DNA from: Bradyrhizobium sp.
GTDB taxonomy: Bacteria > Pseudomonadota > Alphaproteobacteria > Rhizobiales > Xanthobacteraceae
Assembly (NCBI RefSeq): GCF_016219575.1
Contig: NZ_JACRMG010000019.1
Coordinates: forward strand, 62,001-126,000
Direction: 5' to 3'
Length of the DNA: 64,000 nucleotides
Both the position numbers and the translations under genes were made by a program. This document shows positions 46,426 to 56,067 of this stretch, one piece after another (within the stretch, counting starts at the first letter, position 1; each line of letters opens with the position of its first letter). The notes under the pieces were generated by a model. That model was given only the letters and a program-made list of their open reading frames with translations, was not told the DNA's origin and made no database searches.

Positions 46426-46501
46426 CCGCAGTCGGGACGTCGATCGACTTGGCGACGCCCACTGTTTGAGATAGCCCTCAGGATGGAATTCGGTTTAGTA
46501 A

Positions 46502-46741
46502 ATGCGCATCGGAATTTTGGGTGGAGGGTTTCAGGGTTGTTGCATGGCATCGTCACTGGCCGAACGCGGCATCGGCGTCACGCTATTTGATCGCAACGAG
46601 CGACTGCTCAACCGGAAACCGATCGCGAACGAAGGCAAGGTCCACCTCGGCTGCATGTACGCCAATGATCCCAGCCTCACGATGGCTCCTCACTTCGTGG
46701 AGGTCAGCAGCGCCCGCACCCTGCAGGGCGACATTCGATGA
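46502..46741 (+). pseudogene. Truncated FAD-dependent oxidoreductase
   Basis: A 79-codon frame. The N-terminus IGILGGGFQGCCMASSL is a perfect dinucleotide-binding loop followed by VTLFDRNERLL and ANEGKVHLGCMYANDPS. This looks like the first ~60 residues of a DAO-type FAD oxidoreductase, which is normally 350-450 residues long. The frame then loses similarity and stops at 46741, four bases into the next gene (ATGA). The rest of the enzyme is missing, so a deletion has probably joined its start to the glycosyltransferase. The short peptide may still be translated and couple ribosomes into the next gene. Confidence 0.7.
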
Positions 46742-47856
46742 GCAGTCCTCTCGTCACAATCGGTGTGCCCGTGTATCGGGGGCAGGACGCGCTACCGGTC
46801 ACCCTGGAATGTGTCAGAACGCAGACCTATCAGAATCTGGATGTGCTGATCTCGGTTGACGCCGGCGATCAGGAGACGGCCCGCGCATGCGAACCTTTCT
46901 TGCGTCTCGATCCGCGGTTCCGGATGCAGGTCCAGCCGTCTCGTCTTGGGTGGGCTGGCAACACCGACTGGACGATGCGCGAGCGGCGCGGCGATTTCTA
47001 TATCTATCAACAACACGACGACCAGGTTTCGCCGACTTATGTGGCCGATCTGGTGGAGGCGGCCACTCGCTCACCGCGCGCTGCAGTTTGCTTCGCCAAA
47101 ATGGACTGGTCGGGTGTTTCGAGCTTCACCCAGTACGGATTTTCCGTCACCGGGTCTGCGGTCGAGCGCGCGCTCGCCTATCTGGAATCATTGGACTGCG
47201 TGCCGTTTCGAGGCCTCATGCGGGGCTCGGCGCTGGCGCAGACATCCGGGCTATTGCTGAGCGATTTCGATCCTTTTGACAGCTATGGCACCGAGATCCG
47301 ACTGATGGCAGAACTCGCCCTCCAGGGCGAGTTCCAGTTCGTGCCGGGACCGATCTACTACAAGCGAATGCATGGCGCGAACCTGCATCTGAAGCGAGAG
47401 AGCTGGACTGACCAGCAAAAGCTGATGGCATGGTCGTGTCTGGCGGCGTGGATGATTGAAGTGCTTGTACAAGCGGGACAAAATTCCGGTGAACGCCGGC
47501 GCCTGTTCGATGCCGTGCTGGATCGTTTTCTGGTCGCGAGAGCCAGCCCGTGGAGGTGGTTTTCCCCCATTACGCGGCGGCTCGCCCTCACTCAGGCCGG
47601 GGCGCTGCACCCGCTCCGCGCCTTCCTGAACCGGCTGAAACAGCACAAGTACCTTGCTACATCTGTCGCCGGGCGCTGGATGATTTCAGAACGCAACGAT
47701 CCGGCGTATCGCGCCGCCCTGCTGCGACTGATCTTCGACCGGCTTAGGGTTGCCGGACGGTTCGATCCCAAGAACTCTGTTCAGGCGACCTGGGAGAGCC
47801 TTGAGGAGGAGGCGAATAGGCGCTTTGTCGAGAACGGGTCCGGACTCCAAGAATAG
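46738..47856 (+). CDS. Glycosyltransferase family 2
   Basis: A 372-residue family 2 enzyme. PLVTIGVPVYRGQDALPVTL (4-23), VLISVDAGDQETARACE and YQQHDDQVSPTYV, where HDD takes the metal-binding DXD position, form the catalytic domain in residues 1 to about 230. The C-terminal part is helical with no known signature. Its ATG overlaps the stop of the truncated oxidoreductase frame. Composition is slightly A/T-richer than the core genome. It is convergent with fcl; gmd/fcl next door suggest a fucose-containing glycan, but the sugar transferred is unknown. Confidence 0.82.
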   Translation: MSSPLVTIGVPVYRGQDALPVTLECVRTQTYQNLDVLISVDAGDQETARACEPFLRLDPRFRMQVQPSRLGWAGNTDWTMRERRGDFYIYQQHDDQVSPTYVADLVEAATRSPRAAVCFAKMDWSGVSSFTQYGFSVTGSAVERALAYLESLDCVPFRGLMRGSALAQTSGLLLSDFDPFDSYGTEIRLMAELALQGEFQFVPGPIYYKRMHGANLHLKRESWTDQQKLMAWSCLAAWMIEVLVQAGQNSGERRRLFDAVLDRFLVARASPWRWFSPITRRLALTQAGALHPLRAFLNRLKQHKYLATSVAGRWMISERNDPAYRAALLRLIFDRLRVAGRFDPKNSVQATWESLEEEANRRFVENGSGLQE

Positions 47857-47977
47857 ATGTTACGGAACAACTCGCCAGTGGCCGAATGCCAATGCATGTT
47901 TGCTTCTCATTCGAAAGCGGATAATGCTTACTTCCTAGAAGGAGACATTGGGCGCGTGCGAGCCGACGCCCTGTCTC

Positions 47978-48934
47978 CTATTCTGCCGCCGGCCTTTGCT
48001 CGCTGAGAAATGCCTGATATGCCAACCGGATTCCCTCCTCCAGCCGCGTGCTCGCGCGCCAGCCGAGCCTGGCGAGTCGGCTGACGTCCAGCAATTTGCG
48101 CGGCGTGCCGTCGGGCCGGGACGTGTCGAAGCTGATCTCGCCGGCGTAGCCGACCGCGGCCGCCACCAAGCGCGCAAATTCAGCAATGGTGATGTCCTCG
48201 CCGGTGCCGATATTGATCAGCTCGGGCTGCGAATAGTTCTTCATCAAATGGACGCAGGCATCGGCGAGATCGTCGACATAAAGGAATTCGCGCCGCGGCG
48301 TGCCGGTGCCCCAGACCACGACATTGCGCGCGCCTGAGGTCCTGGCCTCGTGGAAGCGGCGGATCAGCGCCGCCACGACATGACTGTACTCCGGATGATA
48401 ATTGTCGCCGGGCCCGTAGAGGTTGGTCGGCATGACGCTGATGAAATCGCTGCCATACTGGCTGCGATAGGCCTCCGCCATCTTGATGCCGGCGATCTTG
48501 GCGATCGCGTAGGGTTCATTGGTCGGCTCCAGCGGTCCCGTCAGCATGCTGTCCTCGCGCAGGGGCTGGGCTGCCAGTTTGGGATAGATGCAGGACGAAC
48601 CGAGGAACATCAGCTTCTCGCACCCGTTGAGATGGGCGGCATGGATCACGTTGGCCGCAATCGCGAGATTGTCGTAGAGAAATTCGGCGCGCAGCGTGTT
48701 GTTGGCGACGATTCCGCCGACCTTCGCTGCCGCCAGGAACACCACCTGCGGCTTGCGCTGGCCGAACCATTCGAATACCGCCGCCTGGTCGCACAGGTCG
48801 AGTTCGCTGTGCGTAGCGGTCACCAGTTCGACATCTTCGCGCGCCAGCCGTCGCATCAGCGCCGAGCCCACCATGCCGCGGTGGCCGGCGACGTAGACCG
48901 ATTTGCCCTTCAGCTCAAACGGGATCCCTGCCAT
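47978..48934 (-). CDS. fcl: GDP-L-fucose synthase
   Basis: A 318-residue SDR epimerase-reductase that converts GDP-4-keto-6-deoxy-D-mannose to GDP-L-fucose using NADPH. VAGHRGMVGSALMRRL (about 15-30) binds the cofactor. FLGSSCIYPKLA and the Tyr-x3-Lys in YAIAKIAGIKM form the active site. NLYGPGDNYHPEYSHV is a strong family marker. It is 20 bases overlapped with gmd, so the two are coupled and supply fucose for LPS, capsule or a lipochitin signal (the rhizobial homologue is NolK). Confidence 0.96.
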   Translation of the reverse strand: MAGIPFELKGKSVYVAGHRGMVGSALMRRLAREDVELVTATHSELDLCDQAAVFEWFGQRKPQVVFLAAAKVGGIVANNTLRAEFLYDNLAIAANVIHAAHLNGCEKLMFLGSSCIYPKLAAQPLREDSMLTGPLEPTNEPYAIAKIAGIKMAEAYRSQYGSDFISVMPTNLYGPGDNYHPEYSHVVAALIRRFHEARTSGARNVVVWGTGTPRREFLYVDDLADACVHLMKNYSQPELINIGTGEDITIAEFARLVAAAVGYAGEISFDTSRPDGTPRKLLDVSRLARLGWRASTRLEEGIRLAYQAFLSEQRPAAE

Positions 48935-49997
48935 TGGCCGCCTCCCGCCGGGCGATCGCGAGATCGCCGGCCATCATTTCCCTGACAAGCTCCTTGAAGG
49001 TCGTCTTGGGCTTCCAGCCGAGCTTCTCCCGCGCCTTGCTGGCATCGCCGATCAGAAGGTCGACCTCGGTCGGCCGGAAGTAGACGGGATCGATGCGCAC
49101 GACCGTCTTGCCGGACCTGACGTCGACGCCGGTCTCGTCCTTGCCGGTGCCGCGCCATTCGATGGTCCGGCCAACTTCGGCGAATGCGAGTTCCACCAGT
49201 TCGCGCACCGAATGGGTCTCGCCGGTCGCCAGCACGAAATCATCGGGTGCATCCGCCTGCAGGATCCTGTGCATGCCCTCGACATAGTCGCGCGCATGAC
49301 CCCAGTCGCGCTTGGCCTCGAGATTGCCGAGATAGAGCGTTTGCTCCAGCCCGGTCTCGATGCGCGCCACGCCGCGCGTGATCTTGCGCGTCACGAACGT
49401 CTCGCCGCGGATCGGGCTCTCATGGTTGAACAGGATGCCGTTGGAGGCAAACATGCCATAGGCCTCGCGGTAGTTCACCGTGATCCAGTAGCCGTAGAGC
49501 TTTGCCACGCCATAGGGCGACCTCGGATAGAACGGCGTGCTCTCCCTTTGCGGCACTTCCTGCACCAGGCCGTAAAGCTCCGACGTCGAGGCCTGGTAGA
49601 AGCGGGTTTCCTTTTCCATGCCGAGGATGCGGATCGCTTCCAGGAGGCGCAGCACGCCGACGGCATCGGCATTGGCCGTATATTCCGGGCTCTCGAAGCT
49701 GACGCCGACATGGCTCTGGGCGGCAAGGTTATATATTTCCGTCGGCCGGATCAGCTGCATCAGCCGGATCAGGTTGGTCGAGTCCGTCATGTCGCCATAG
49801 TGCAGCAGGAACGGCACGTTGCCGGTGTGCGGGTCCTGATAGAGGTGGTCGACGCGCGCGGTGTTGAAGGAGGACGAGCGCCGCTTGATGCCGTGCACGG
49901 TGTAACCGAGCCCGAGCAGGTATTCGGCGAGATAGGCGCCGTCCTGCCCGGTAACGCCGGTAATCAGCGCAACGCGCTTGGGATTTTGAGCCGTCAT
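48915..49997 (-). CDS. gmd: GDP-mannose 4,6-dehydratase
   Basis: A 360-residue NADP-dependent SDR dehydratase that makes GDP-4-keto-6-deoxy-D-mannose from GDP-mannose. ITGVTGQDGAYLAEYLL near residue 13 binds the cofactor, IKRRSSSFNTARVDHLY is diagnostic, STSELYG holds the catalytic Thr/Ser and Glu, and YGVAKLYGYW the Tyr-Lys pair. Length is normal. It is the first gene of the gmd-fcl unit; 202 bases separate it from the Crp/Fnr gene upstream. Confidence 0.97.
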   Translation of the reverse strand: MTAQNPKRVALITGVTGQDGAYLAEYLLGLGYTVHGIKRRSSSFNTARVDHLYQDPHTGNVPFLLHYGDMTDSTNLIRLMQLIRPTEIYNLAAQSHVGVSFESPEYTANADAVGVLRLLEAIRILGMEKETRFYQASTSELYGLVQEVPQRESTPFYPRSPYGVAKLYGYWITVNYREAYGMFASNGILFNHESPIRGETFVTRKITRGVARIETGLEQTLYLGNLEAKRDWGHARDYVEGMHRILQADAPDDFVLATGETHSVRELVELAFAEVGRTIEWRGTGKDETGVDVRSGKTVVRIDPVYFRPTEVDLLIGDASKAREKLGWKPKTTFKELVREMMAGDLAIARREAANGRDPV

Positions 49998-50199
49998 GGT
50001 CTCTCCAGGAGCCTGCCGGGCGGGCCCAGGGGCAAATTCAAGGGCAATTTAAGGGCAATCGAGGACAACTTGGCCCCATCTGTCGGGTGCGCCGGAAGCC
50101 CCCCCTGCGCGGCGCAGGCCATAGCATCCGCGCCTCCCGAAGTCTAACCCGGAAGTCGATTGAAAATCAGGCGTTTGGCGCTAGTTCGGACCACCGGGA

Positions 50200-50874
50200 C
50201 TACTCGCCGTAAAGGCGCAGCCTTTCGAGGTCGACGATGGTCACCCCGCCATATTCCAGCCGGAGCAGCCCCTCCTTCTCCAGCCGCTTCAGGCACTGAT
50301 TGGCATTCTGCCGGGAGAGACCGGAGAGCGCGCCGATCTCTTCCTGGGTGACCTCCAGATGCCGCGTCAGGTCGGGATAGAGGATCGGATTGAACAGCGA
50401 GGCGATCGAACGGGCGACGCGGCCGGTGGGCTCCAGCGTGCGGTCTATTTCCAGCGCACCGATGAACTGGCCGAGCCGCTCGTTGAGCTGGCGGACCAGG
50501 AAGCGGTTGAAGCCGACGCTGTTCTCGAACAGCCAGAAGAAGGTGGTGCGGTCCATCAGCGCCAGCCGCGTGTCGCGCAGCGCCACCACGTCGTAGCGGC
50601 GCGGCTCGCTCTTGAGCATCGAGCCCTCGCCGAACCAGGCGCCCGCAGTGAGGCCCGCGAAGGTCGTCGCCTTGCCGCCGCTCGATACCGTCCCCATCCG
50701 TGCCAGGCCCGTGACGATGCCCGTCCAGTAGTCAAAGGCGTCACCGCGCACGAAAATATGCTCGTTGGCGACGTAGGATTTCTCCACGATGCCGGCGCGG
50801 GCAACCTCGATCTCCCGCTCGTCGAGTTCGCGCGACCACGCCGCGATGCGCGTGAGGTAATCGGCAGCAATCAT
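50200..50874 (-). CDS. Crp/Fnr-family transcriptional regulator
   Basis: A 224-residue regulator with an N-terminal cyclic-nucleotide-binding-like domain (residues about 20-135; FVRGDAFDYWTGIVTGL, GAWFGEGSMLKSEPRRYD) and a C-terminal winged helix (VTQEEIGALSGLSRQNANQCLKRL). There is no N-terminal Cys cluster for an iron-sulfur centre, so it is not a classical Fnr. The effector is unknown. ATG 50874 is chosen; a longer opening to 50970 looks non-coding. It is divergent from the second transporter operon and is the obvious candidate to control it, though that is inference. Confidence 0.88.
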   Translation of the reverse strand: MIAADYLTRIAAWSRELDEREIEVARAGIVEKSYVANEHIFVRGDAFDYWTGIVTGLARMGTVSSGGKATTFAGLTAGAWFGEGSMLKSEPRRYDVVALRDTRLALMDRTTFFWLFENSVGFNRFLVRQLNERLGQFIGALEIDRTLEPTGRVARSIASLFNPILYPDLTRHLEVTQEEIGALSGLSRQNANQCLKRLEKEGLLRLEYGGVTIVDLERLRLYGE

Positions 50875-51198
50875 GAACGCATCGACCGTCGCGCACCCAG
50901 ATGGTTCCGCGCCAGACCGGCCTGCTGCGCTGCAACAAAGCCGAAGGCTGCGGCGAAATTTCCCGACCAATTGTCAGGCAAAAGACATTTCAAACTATCG
51001 CATTGCCCTAAGCAGGGCCACCTCGACGATTGCCGCCAATGGCGCGAGCACGGGGTGCGGCGTTACCGGGCATGAGGGCGGACGAAGGCCAGCCTCCGTA
51101 GTCGGATGGTCTGGCTTGGACCGCAGATGTAAGGTCACCGTCGCGACGGCAACCGAAGATAAAGAGCGCCGGACAAGCGCCATATTCGGAGGAAATGA
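50875..51198. other. Intergenic region between Crp/Fnr gene and transporter operon
   Basis: A 324-base divergent promoter region. No coding sequence is convincing and I found no clear Crp or Fnr palindrome. The right end holds GGAGGA at 51188-51193, the ribosome site for the GTG start of the first transporter gene. Confidence 0.5.
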
Positions 51199-52020
51199 GT
51201 GTCTTACACGTTGGAAGTGCGCGGAGTATCGCTGCGCTTCGGAGGCGTCCGCGCGCTGACCGAGGTCTCCTTCGGCGTGAAGGAAGGCGAGCTATTTTCG
51301 ATCATCGGCCCGAACGGCGCCGGCAAGACCTCGATCGTCAACTGCATTTCCGGCCGCTACAAGCCGACCGAAGGCCATCTTTTCTACCGCGGCAAGGACA
51401 TCACGGGCCTCAGCCCGAACGCCCGCGCCACGCTCGGCATCGGCCGCACCTTCCAGAATCTCGCGCTGTTCCACCACATGAGCGTGCTCGACAACATCAT
51501 GGTCGGGCGCCATCACCTGCTGAAGAACAACTTCCTCACGGGATCGCTGTACTGGCTGACCGGCGCGCGGCGCGAGGAGCTCGAGCATCGCCGCAAGGTG
51601 GAAGAGATCATCGACTTCCTCGACCTGCAGTCGGTGCGCAAGGCGACGGCCGGCACCCTGCCCTACGGACTGCGCAAGCGCGTCGAGCTTGCCCGCGCCA
51701 TGGCGCTGGAGCCGCAGTTGATCCTGCTCGACGAGCCGATGGCCGGCATGAACTTCGAAGAGAAGGAGGACATGGCCCGCTACATCGTCGACCTCAACGA
51801 AGAGTTCGGCATGACGGTAGTGATGATCGAGCACGACATGGGCGTGGTGATGGACATCTCCCACCGCGTCACCGTGCTGGATTTCGGCCGCAAGATCGCC
51901 GAGGGCGACCCGGCCGCCGTGCTGGCGGATCCGCACGTCAAGCGCGCCTATCTCGGCGAGGAAGACGAGATGCTTGTCGATCCCGACGACAAGCCTGCTG
52001 CTCCGGAGTGCGCGGCATGA
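51199..52020 (+). CDS. HAAT-type ABC transporter ATP-binding protein (LivG-like), cluster 2
   Basis: A 273-residue ATPase starting at GTG 51199. IGPNGAGKTSIVNCISG is Walker A, LPYGLRKRVELARAMA is the signature and LILLDEPMAGMNFEE is Walker B. VVMIEHDMGVVMDISHRV is the H-loop block. A ~30-residue insert (LLKNNFLTGSLYWLTGARRE) after the Q-loop is typical of LivG relatives that work on non-amino-acid substrates. The stop overlaps the ligase start, so the next gene is translationally coupled. Confidence 0.9.
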   Translation: MSYTLEVRGVSLRFGGVRALTEVSFGVKEGELFSIIGPNGAGKTSIVNCISGRYKPTEGHLFYRGKDITGLSPNARATLGIGRTFQNLALFHHMSVLDNIMVGRHHLLKNNFLTGSLYWLTGARREELEHRRKVEEIIDFLDLQSVRKATAGTLPYGLRKRVELARAMALEPQLILLDEPMAGMNFEEKEDMARYIVDLNEEFGMTVVMIEHDMGVVMDISHRVTVLDFGRKIAEGDPAAVLADPHVKRAYLGEEDEMLVDPDDKPAAPECAA

Positions 52021-53948
52021 TGGACTACGCCGCCCGCGTGCGAGAGGCCGACACCTATCCGAAGCTGCTGCGCCTCAATGCCAGGGAGCACGGCAGCGAG
52101 ATTGCGCTGCGCGAAAAGGATCTCGGGCTCTGGCGCGTTTTCACCTGGAACGACTATCAGGACCGCGTGCGCGACTTCGCGCTCGGCATGGTCGAGCTCG
52201 GGCTTGGCCGCGGCGACGTCGTCGGCATCATCGGCGACAACCGGCCGGACTGGGTCGCCGCCGAGATCGCAATCCACGCCATCGGCGCGATGAGCCTCGG
52301 GCTCTATCGCGACGTGCTCGACGAGGAAGCCGCCTATCTCCTCAACTACGGCGAGGCGCGCCTGGTCTTCGCCGAGGACGAAGAGCAGGTCGACAAGCTG
52401 CTCAACCTTGCCGAACGGGCGCCGCATCTCAAGCACATCGTCTATTCCGACCCGCGCGGCATGCGCAAATACGACGATCCGCGCCTGATGGAGGCCGGCA
52501 AGCTCGCCTCCCTCGGCCGCGAACGCGCCGCGCGTGAGCCGGGCCTTTATGACAGTCTGGTCGATGCCACCGGGGGCGAGGATTGTGCCATCCTCTGCAC
52601 CACCTCGGGCACCACCGCCCACCCCAAGCTCGCGATGCTCGCTGCCGCCCGCGTGCTGCGCCATTGCGCGACCTATCTGTCGTTCGATCCCAAGGGCCCG
52701 GACGACGAATATGTCTCGGTGTTGCCGCTGCCGTGGATCATGGAGCAGGTCTACGTGCTCGGCAAAGGCCTGCTTTGCCGGATGAAGGTCAACTTCGTCG
52801 AAGAGCCCGAGACCATGATGCACGATTTCCGCGAGATCGCGCCTACCTTCGTGCTGTTTGCCCCGCGCGTATGGGAATCGATCGCCGCAGACGTGCGCGC
52901 CGGCGTGATGGACTCTTCGCCGCTGAAACAGAAGCTGTACGACATCGGCATGAAGTCGGGACTGGCGGCGCTCGCCGAAGGCAAGCATTCCCCCTTCGCC
53001 GACTTCATTCTGTTCCGCGCCCTGCGCGACCGGCTCGGCTTTGCCCGCCTGCGCTCGGCCGCGACCGGTGGCGCCGCGCTCGGCCCGGATACGTTCAAGT
53101 TCTTTCAGGCGATGGGCGTGCCGCTGCGCACCATCTACGGCCAGACCGAAATGCTGGGTGCCTATACCCTGCACCCGCCGGACAGGATTGACCCCGATAC
53201 AACCGGCGTCCCCATGGCCGACGACATCGAGATCCGCGTCGACAACCCCGATATCAACGGCGTCGGCGAGATCGTGGTGCGCCACCCCAACATGTTCCTT
53301 GGCTACTACAAGAACCCGGAAGCCTCCGCCGCCGACATCAAGGACGGCTGGATGCACTCGGGCGATGCCGGCTACTACAATGACAACAAGCAGCTTGTGG
53401 TGATCGACCGCATCAAGGATCTCGCCGAGACCTCGCGCGGCGAGCGCTTCTCGCCGCAATATCTAGAGAACAAGCTGAAATTCTCGCCCTACGTCGCCGA
53501 GGCCGTGGTGCTGGGCGCCGGGCGCGAAAAACTCGCTGCCATGATCTGCATCCGCTACTCCATCATCTCGAAATGGGCGGAGAAAAAGCGCATCGCGTTC
53601 ACGACCTACACCGACCTCGCCTCGCGTCCCGAAGTGTACGAGCTGGTGCGCCAGGAGGTCGAATCGGTCAACGCCACGCTACCGCCGGCGCAGCGCATCT
53701 CCAAGTTCCTGCTGCTCTACAAGGAACTCGACGCCGACGACGGCGAACTGACCCGCACGCGAAAGGTCCGCCGCAGCGTCATCAACGAGAAATATGCTGG
53801 GATCATCGATGCGATCTACCGCGGCGACGCCAGCATTCCCGTGGACACCGTGATCCGGTTCCAGGACGGCACCACCCAGCGTATCCGCACCACGTTGAAG
53901 GTGGTCGATCTCGCGAGCAACCCCACAATGGCGGAGGCCGCGGAATGA
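52017..53948 (+). CDS. AMP-forming acyl-CoA synthetase within the transporter operon
   Basis: A 643-residue ANL-superfamily ligase of the long-chain acyl-CoA synthetase type. The P-loop is TTSGTTAHPK (195-204), with Ala where Gly is usual. YGQTE (374-378), GWMHSGD (444-450) and DRIKD (464-468) are the A5, A7 and A8 motifs. It activates a carboxylic acid to its CoA thioester in the cytosol. Its ATG overlaps the upstream ATPase and its stop overlaps the permease start (ATGA at both ends). This embedding suggests that the imported acid is trapped as a CoA ester on entry. The substrate, fatty or aromatic acid, is unknown. Confidence 0.88.
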   Translation: MMDYAARVREADTYPKLLRLNAREHGSEIALREKDLGLWRVFTWNDYQDRVRDFALGMVELGLGRGDVVGIIGDNRPDWVAAEIAIHAIGAMSLGLYRDVLDEEAAYLLNYGEARLVFAEDEEQVDKLLNLAERAPHLKHIVYSDPRGMRKYDDPRLMEAGKLASLGRERAAREPGLYDSLVDATGGEDCAILCTTSGTTAHPKLAMLAAARVLRHCATYLSFDPKGPDDEYVSVLPLPWIMEQVYVLGKGLLCRMKVNFVEEPETMMHDFREIAPTFVLFAPRVWESIAADVRAGVMDSSPLKQKLYDIGMKSGLAALAEGKHSPFADFILFRALRDRLGFARLRSAATGGAALGPDTFKFFQAMGVPLRTIYGQTEMLGAYTLHPPDRIDPDTTGVPMADDIEIRVDNPDINGVGEIVVRHPNMFLGYYKNPEASAADIKDGWMHSGDAGYYNDNKQLVVIDRIKDLAETSRGERFSPQYLENKLKFSPYVAEAVVLGAGREKLAAMICIRYSIISKWAEKKRIAFTTYTDLASRPEVYELVRQEVESVNATLPPAQRISKFLLLYKELDADDGELTRTRKVRRSVINEKYAGIIDAIYRGDASIPVDTVIRFQDGTTQRIRTTLKVVDLASNPTMAEAAE

Positions 53949-54838
53949 ACACCCAGCTCCTGCTCCAGCTCATCATGAACGGCCTCGTGGTCGGCACACT
54001 CTACGGCGTGGTCGCGATGTCGTTCGTGCTGATCTACAAGGCCACGCAGGTCGTCAATTTCGCGCAAGGAGAACTCTTGCTGGTCGGCGCCTGGGTGTGC
54101 TGGGCGCTGCTCGCTAAATACGAGGTGCCGTTCTGGATCGGCATGCCGATGACGCTGGTGTTCATGTTCATCTTCGGCATCGCCATACAGGTCATCTTCC
54201 TGCGACCGATGATCGGCGAGCCCATCATTTCCGTCATCATGGTGACGATCGGCCTCTCCACCGTTTTCCAGGCCGCGCTGAAATGGATTTTTGGCGTCAA
54301 TCCGCAGCCATTCCCGCGCGTGTTCCAGAACCAGTCTGTCAATCTGTTCGGCCTTCAGATCCAGACCGTCTACGTCATGAGCCTCGTGGTGTCTGTCGCC
54401 ATGATGATCGCCATGGCCTGGTTCTTCCGCTCTTCGAAATACGGCCTCGCCATGCGCGCCACCGCCTTCAACCAGCAGGTTGCCCAGTCGCTCGGCATTT
54501 CCGTCAAGAGCGTGTTCGCGATGGCTTGGGCGATTTCCGCCGTCGTCTCCGCGGTCGCGGGCGTCGTCGTCGCGGTCGTCAACGGCGTGTCGTCCGGCCT
54601 TTCGGCCTACGGCATCAAGGTGTTTCCCGCGACCATTCTCGGCGGGCTCGACTCGATCGGCGGCGCCGTACTCGGCGGCATCATCATCGGGCTGCTGGAG
54701 AACCTGGCGCAATATGTCGACAGCCAGTATCTGCACTGGGGTAATCTCTACGAGATCGCGCCGTTCTACGTGCTGATCATCATCTTGATGATCAAGCCCT
54801 ACGGCTTGTTCGGCACCAAAGACATCGAGCGGGTGTAG
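53945..54838 (+). CDS. HAAT-type ABC transporter permease (LivH-like), cluster 2
   Basis: A 297-residue permease with about eight membrane segments. SFVLIYKATQVVNFAQGE near residue 25 and SKYGLAMRATAFNQQVAQSLGI near residue 160 (coupling helix) are LivH features. GLDSIGGAVLGGIIIGLLE follows near the C-terminus. The start overlaps the acyl-CoA synthetase stop. The next permease follows after a 104-base gap that holds a small palindrome. Confidence 0.91.
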   Translation: MNTQLLLQLIMNGLVVGTLYGVVAMSFVLIYKATQVVNFAQGELLLVGAWVCWALLAKYEVPFWIGMPMTLVFMFIFGIAIQVIFLRPMIGEPIISVIMVTIGLSTVFQAALKWIFGVNPQPFPRVFQNQSVNLFGLQIQTVYVMSLVVSVAMMIAMAWFFRSSKYGLAMRATAFNQQVAQSLGISVKSVFAMAWAISAVVSAVAGVVVAVVNGVSSGLSAYGIKVFPATILGGLDSIGGAVLGGIIIGLLENLAQYVDSQYLHWGNLYEIAPFYVLIIILMIKPYGLFGTKDIERV

Positions 54839-54885
54839 GCATGATCGCCGAAAAGTGGGAACCGGTTTTCGGTAACGATCATGCC
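54838..54885. repeat. Short intergenic palindrome
   Basis: GGCATGATCG and CGATCATGCC flank a ~28-base centre containing CGAAAAGTGGGAACCGGTTTTCGG, itself partly self-complementary. It lies between livH-like and livM-like genes of one operon. It belongs to a repeat type I recall as common in Bradyrhizobium genomes. Confidence 0.75.
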
Positions 54886-54942
54886 CAGAAAGCATCGGGC
54901 GTAATCGTGAAATCATTCCAGCAGGGAGGGAGATAAAGCCCG

Positions 54943-56016
54943 ATGGCCGGCCCTACCCTCATCCCCGCTGGCGACTTCCGCTCCACTTACGCGGAAGACA
55001 CCACGATCTTCCCGACCACGACCAGCCGCAACATGGCCATTCTCGGCATCGTGCTGATCTGCTTTGCGCCGCTCGTGTTCAGCGGCTACTGGCTCAGCAT
55101 CCTGATCCAGATCGGCATCTTTTCCATCGCAGCGCTGGGCCTCAACATCCTGGTCGGCTTCACCGGCCAGATTTCGATCGGCCATGCCGCCTTCTTCCTG
55201 TTCGGCGCCTTCACCTCGGCCTATATCAACAACAATTTCCCGATCCCGGTCTTCTTCGCCATTCCGCTCGCCGGTGTCGTCACCGCGCTGGTCGGGCTGA
55301 TCTTCGGCGTGCCGGCGGCGCGGCTGAAGGGACTCTACCTCGTCATCGCGACGCTCGCCGCGCAATACATCCTGCTCGACTTCTTCTCGCGCGCCGAATG
55401 GTTCTCCGGCGGCACCGTCCCGGCCAGCGCCAATCCGTTCTCGATCTTCGGCTACACGCTGCGCGGCGACCGGCAGTACTTCTACGTGGTGCTCGCCTAT
55501 GTCGTGGTCAGCTTCGTCCTGGTGACCAACCTGATGCGCACGCGCGACGGCCGCGCGCTGGTTGCGGTCCGCGACCACTATCTCTCCGCCGAGATCATGG
55601 GCATCAACCTCACCAAGTACCGCACACTGTCGTTCGGGCTTGCCGCGTTCTTCGCCGGTGTCGCCGGCGCGCTCTATGCGCATTACCAGCTCGTGGTCTC
55701 GCAGGAAGGTTTCGGCATCGAGCGCTCGGTGCTGTTCCTCGCCATGGTCATCATCGGCGGGACCGGCTCCGTGATGGGCACGCTGATGGGAACGGCCTTC
55801 GTGGTCCTGGTGCCCGAATCGATGGAATGGCTAAGCCATTGGCTGAAGGGCGGCATGATCGACAAGGCGCTGTCGCTCAACACCAACCTTACTTTCCTGC
55901 GCGAGATCGCGATCGGCCTGATCATCATCGGCTTCCTGATGTTCGAGCCGGACGGGCTGGCGCATCGCTGGCGGCAGATCAAGGCGTACTGGAAACTCTA
56001 TCCGTTCTCGCATTGA
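54943..56016 (+). CDS. HAAT-type ABC transporter permease (LivM-like), cluster 2
   Basis: A 357-residue permease with about ten membrane segments. ALGLNILVGFTGQISIGHA near residue 65 and DHYLSAEIMGINLTKYRTL near residue 210 (coupling helix) identify LivM. GGTGSVMGTLMGTAFVV is the usual C-terminal block. The ATG at 54943 follows GGGAGGGAG, a very strong ribosome site. Confidence 0.92.
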   Translation: MAGPTLIPAGDFRSTYAEDTTIFPTTTSRNMAILGIVLICFAPLVFSGYWLSILIQIGIFSIAALGLNILVGFTGQISIGHAAFFLFGAFTSAYINNNFPIPVFFAIPLAGVVTALVGLIFGVPAARLKGLYLVIATLAAQYILLDFFSRAEWFSGGTVPASANPFSIFGYTLRGDRQYFYVVLAYVVVSFVLVTNLMRTRDGRALVAVRDHYLSAEIMGINLTKYRTLSFGLAAFFAGVAGALYAHYQLVVSQEGFGIERSVLFLAMVIIGGTGSVMGTLMGTAFVVLVPESMEWLSHWLKGGMIDKALSLNTNLTFLREIAIGLIIIGFLMFEPDGLAHRWRQIKAYWKLYPFSH

Positions 56017-56067
56017 GGACGGACCGACGGGCTACTCAAGGCAACGAATAACAGGAGGAAACCACCA

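Noticed and set aside
51195..52016. N-terminal extension of the acyl-CoA synthetase from ATG 51195
   Set aside because: It overlaps the LivG-like ATPase in another frame; the ATPase has all ABC motifs and the ligase fold starts at 52017.
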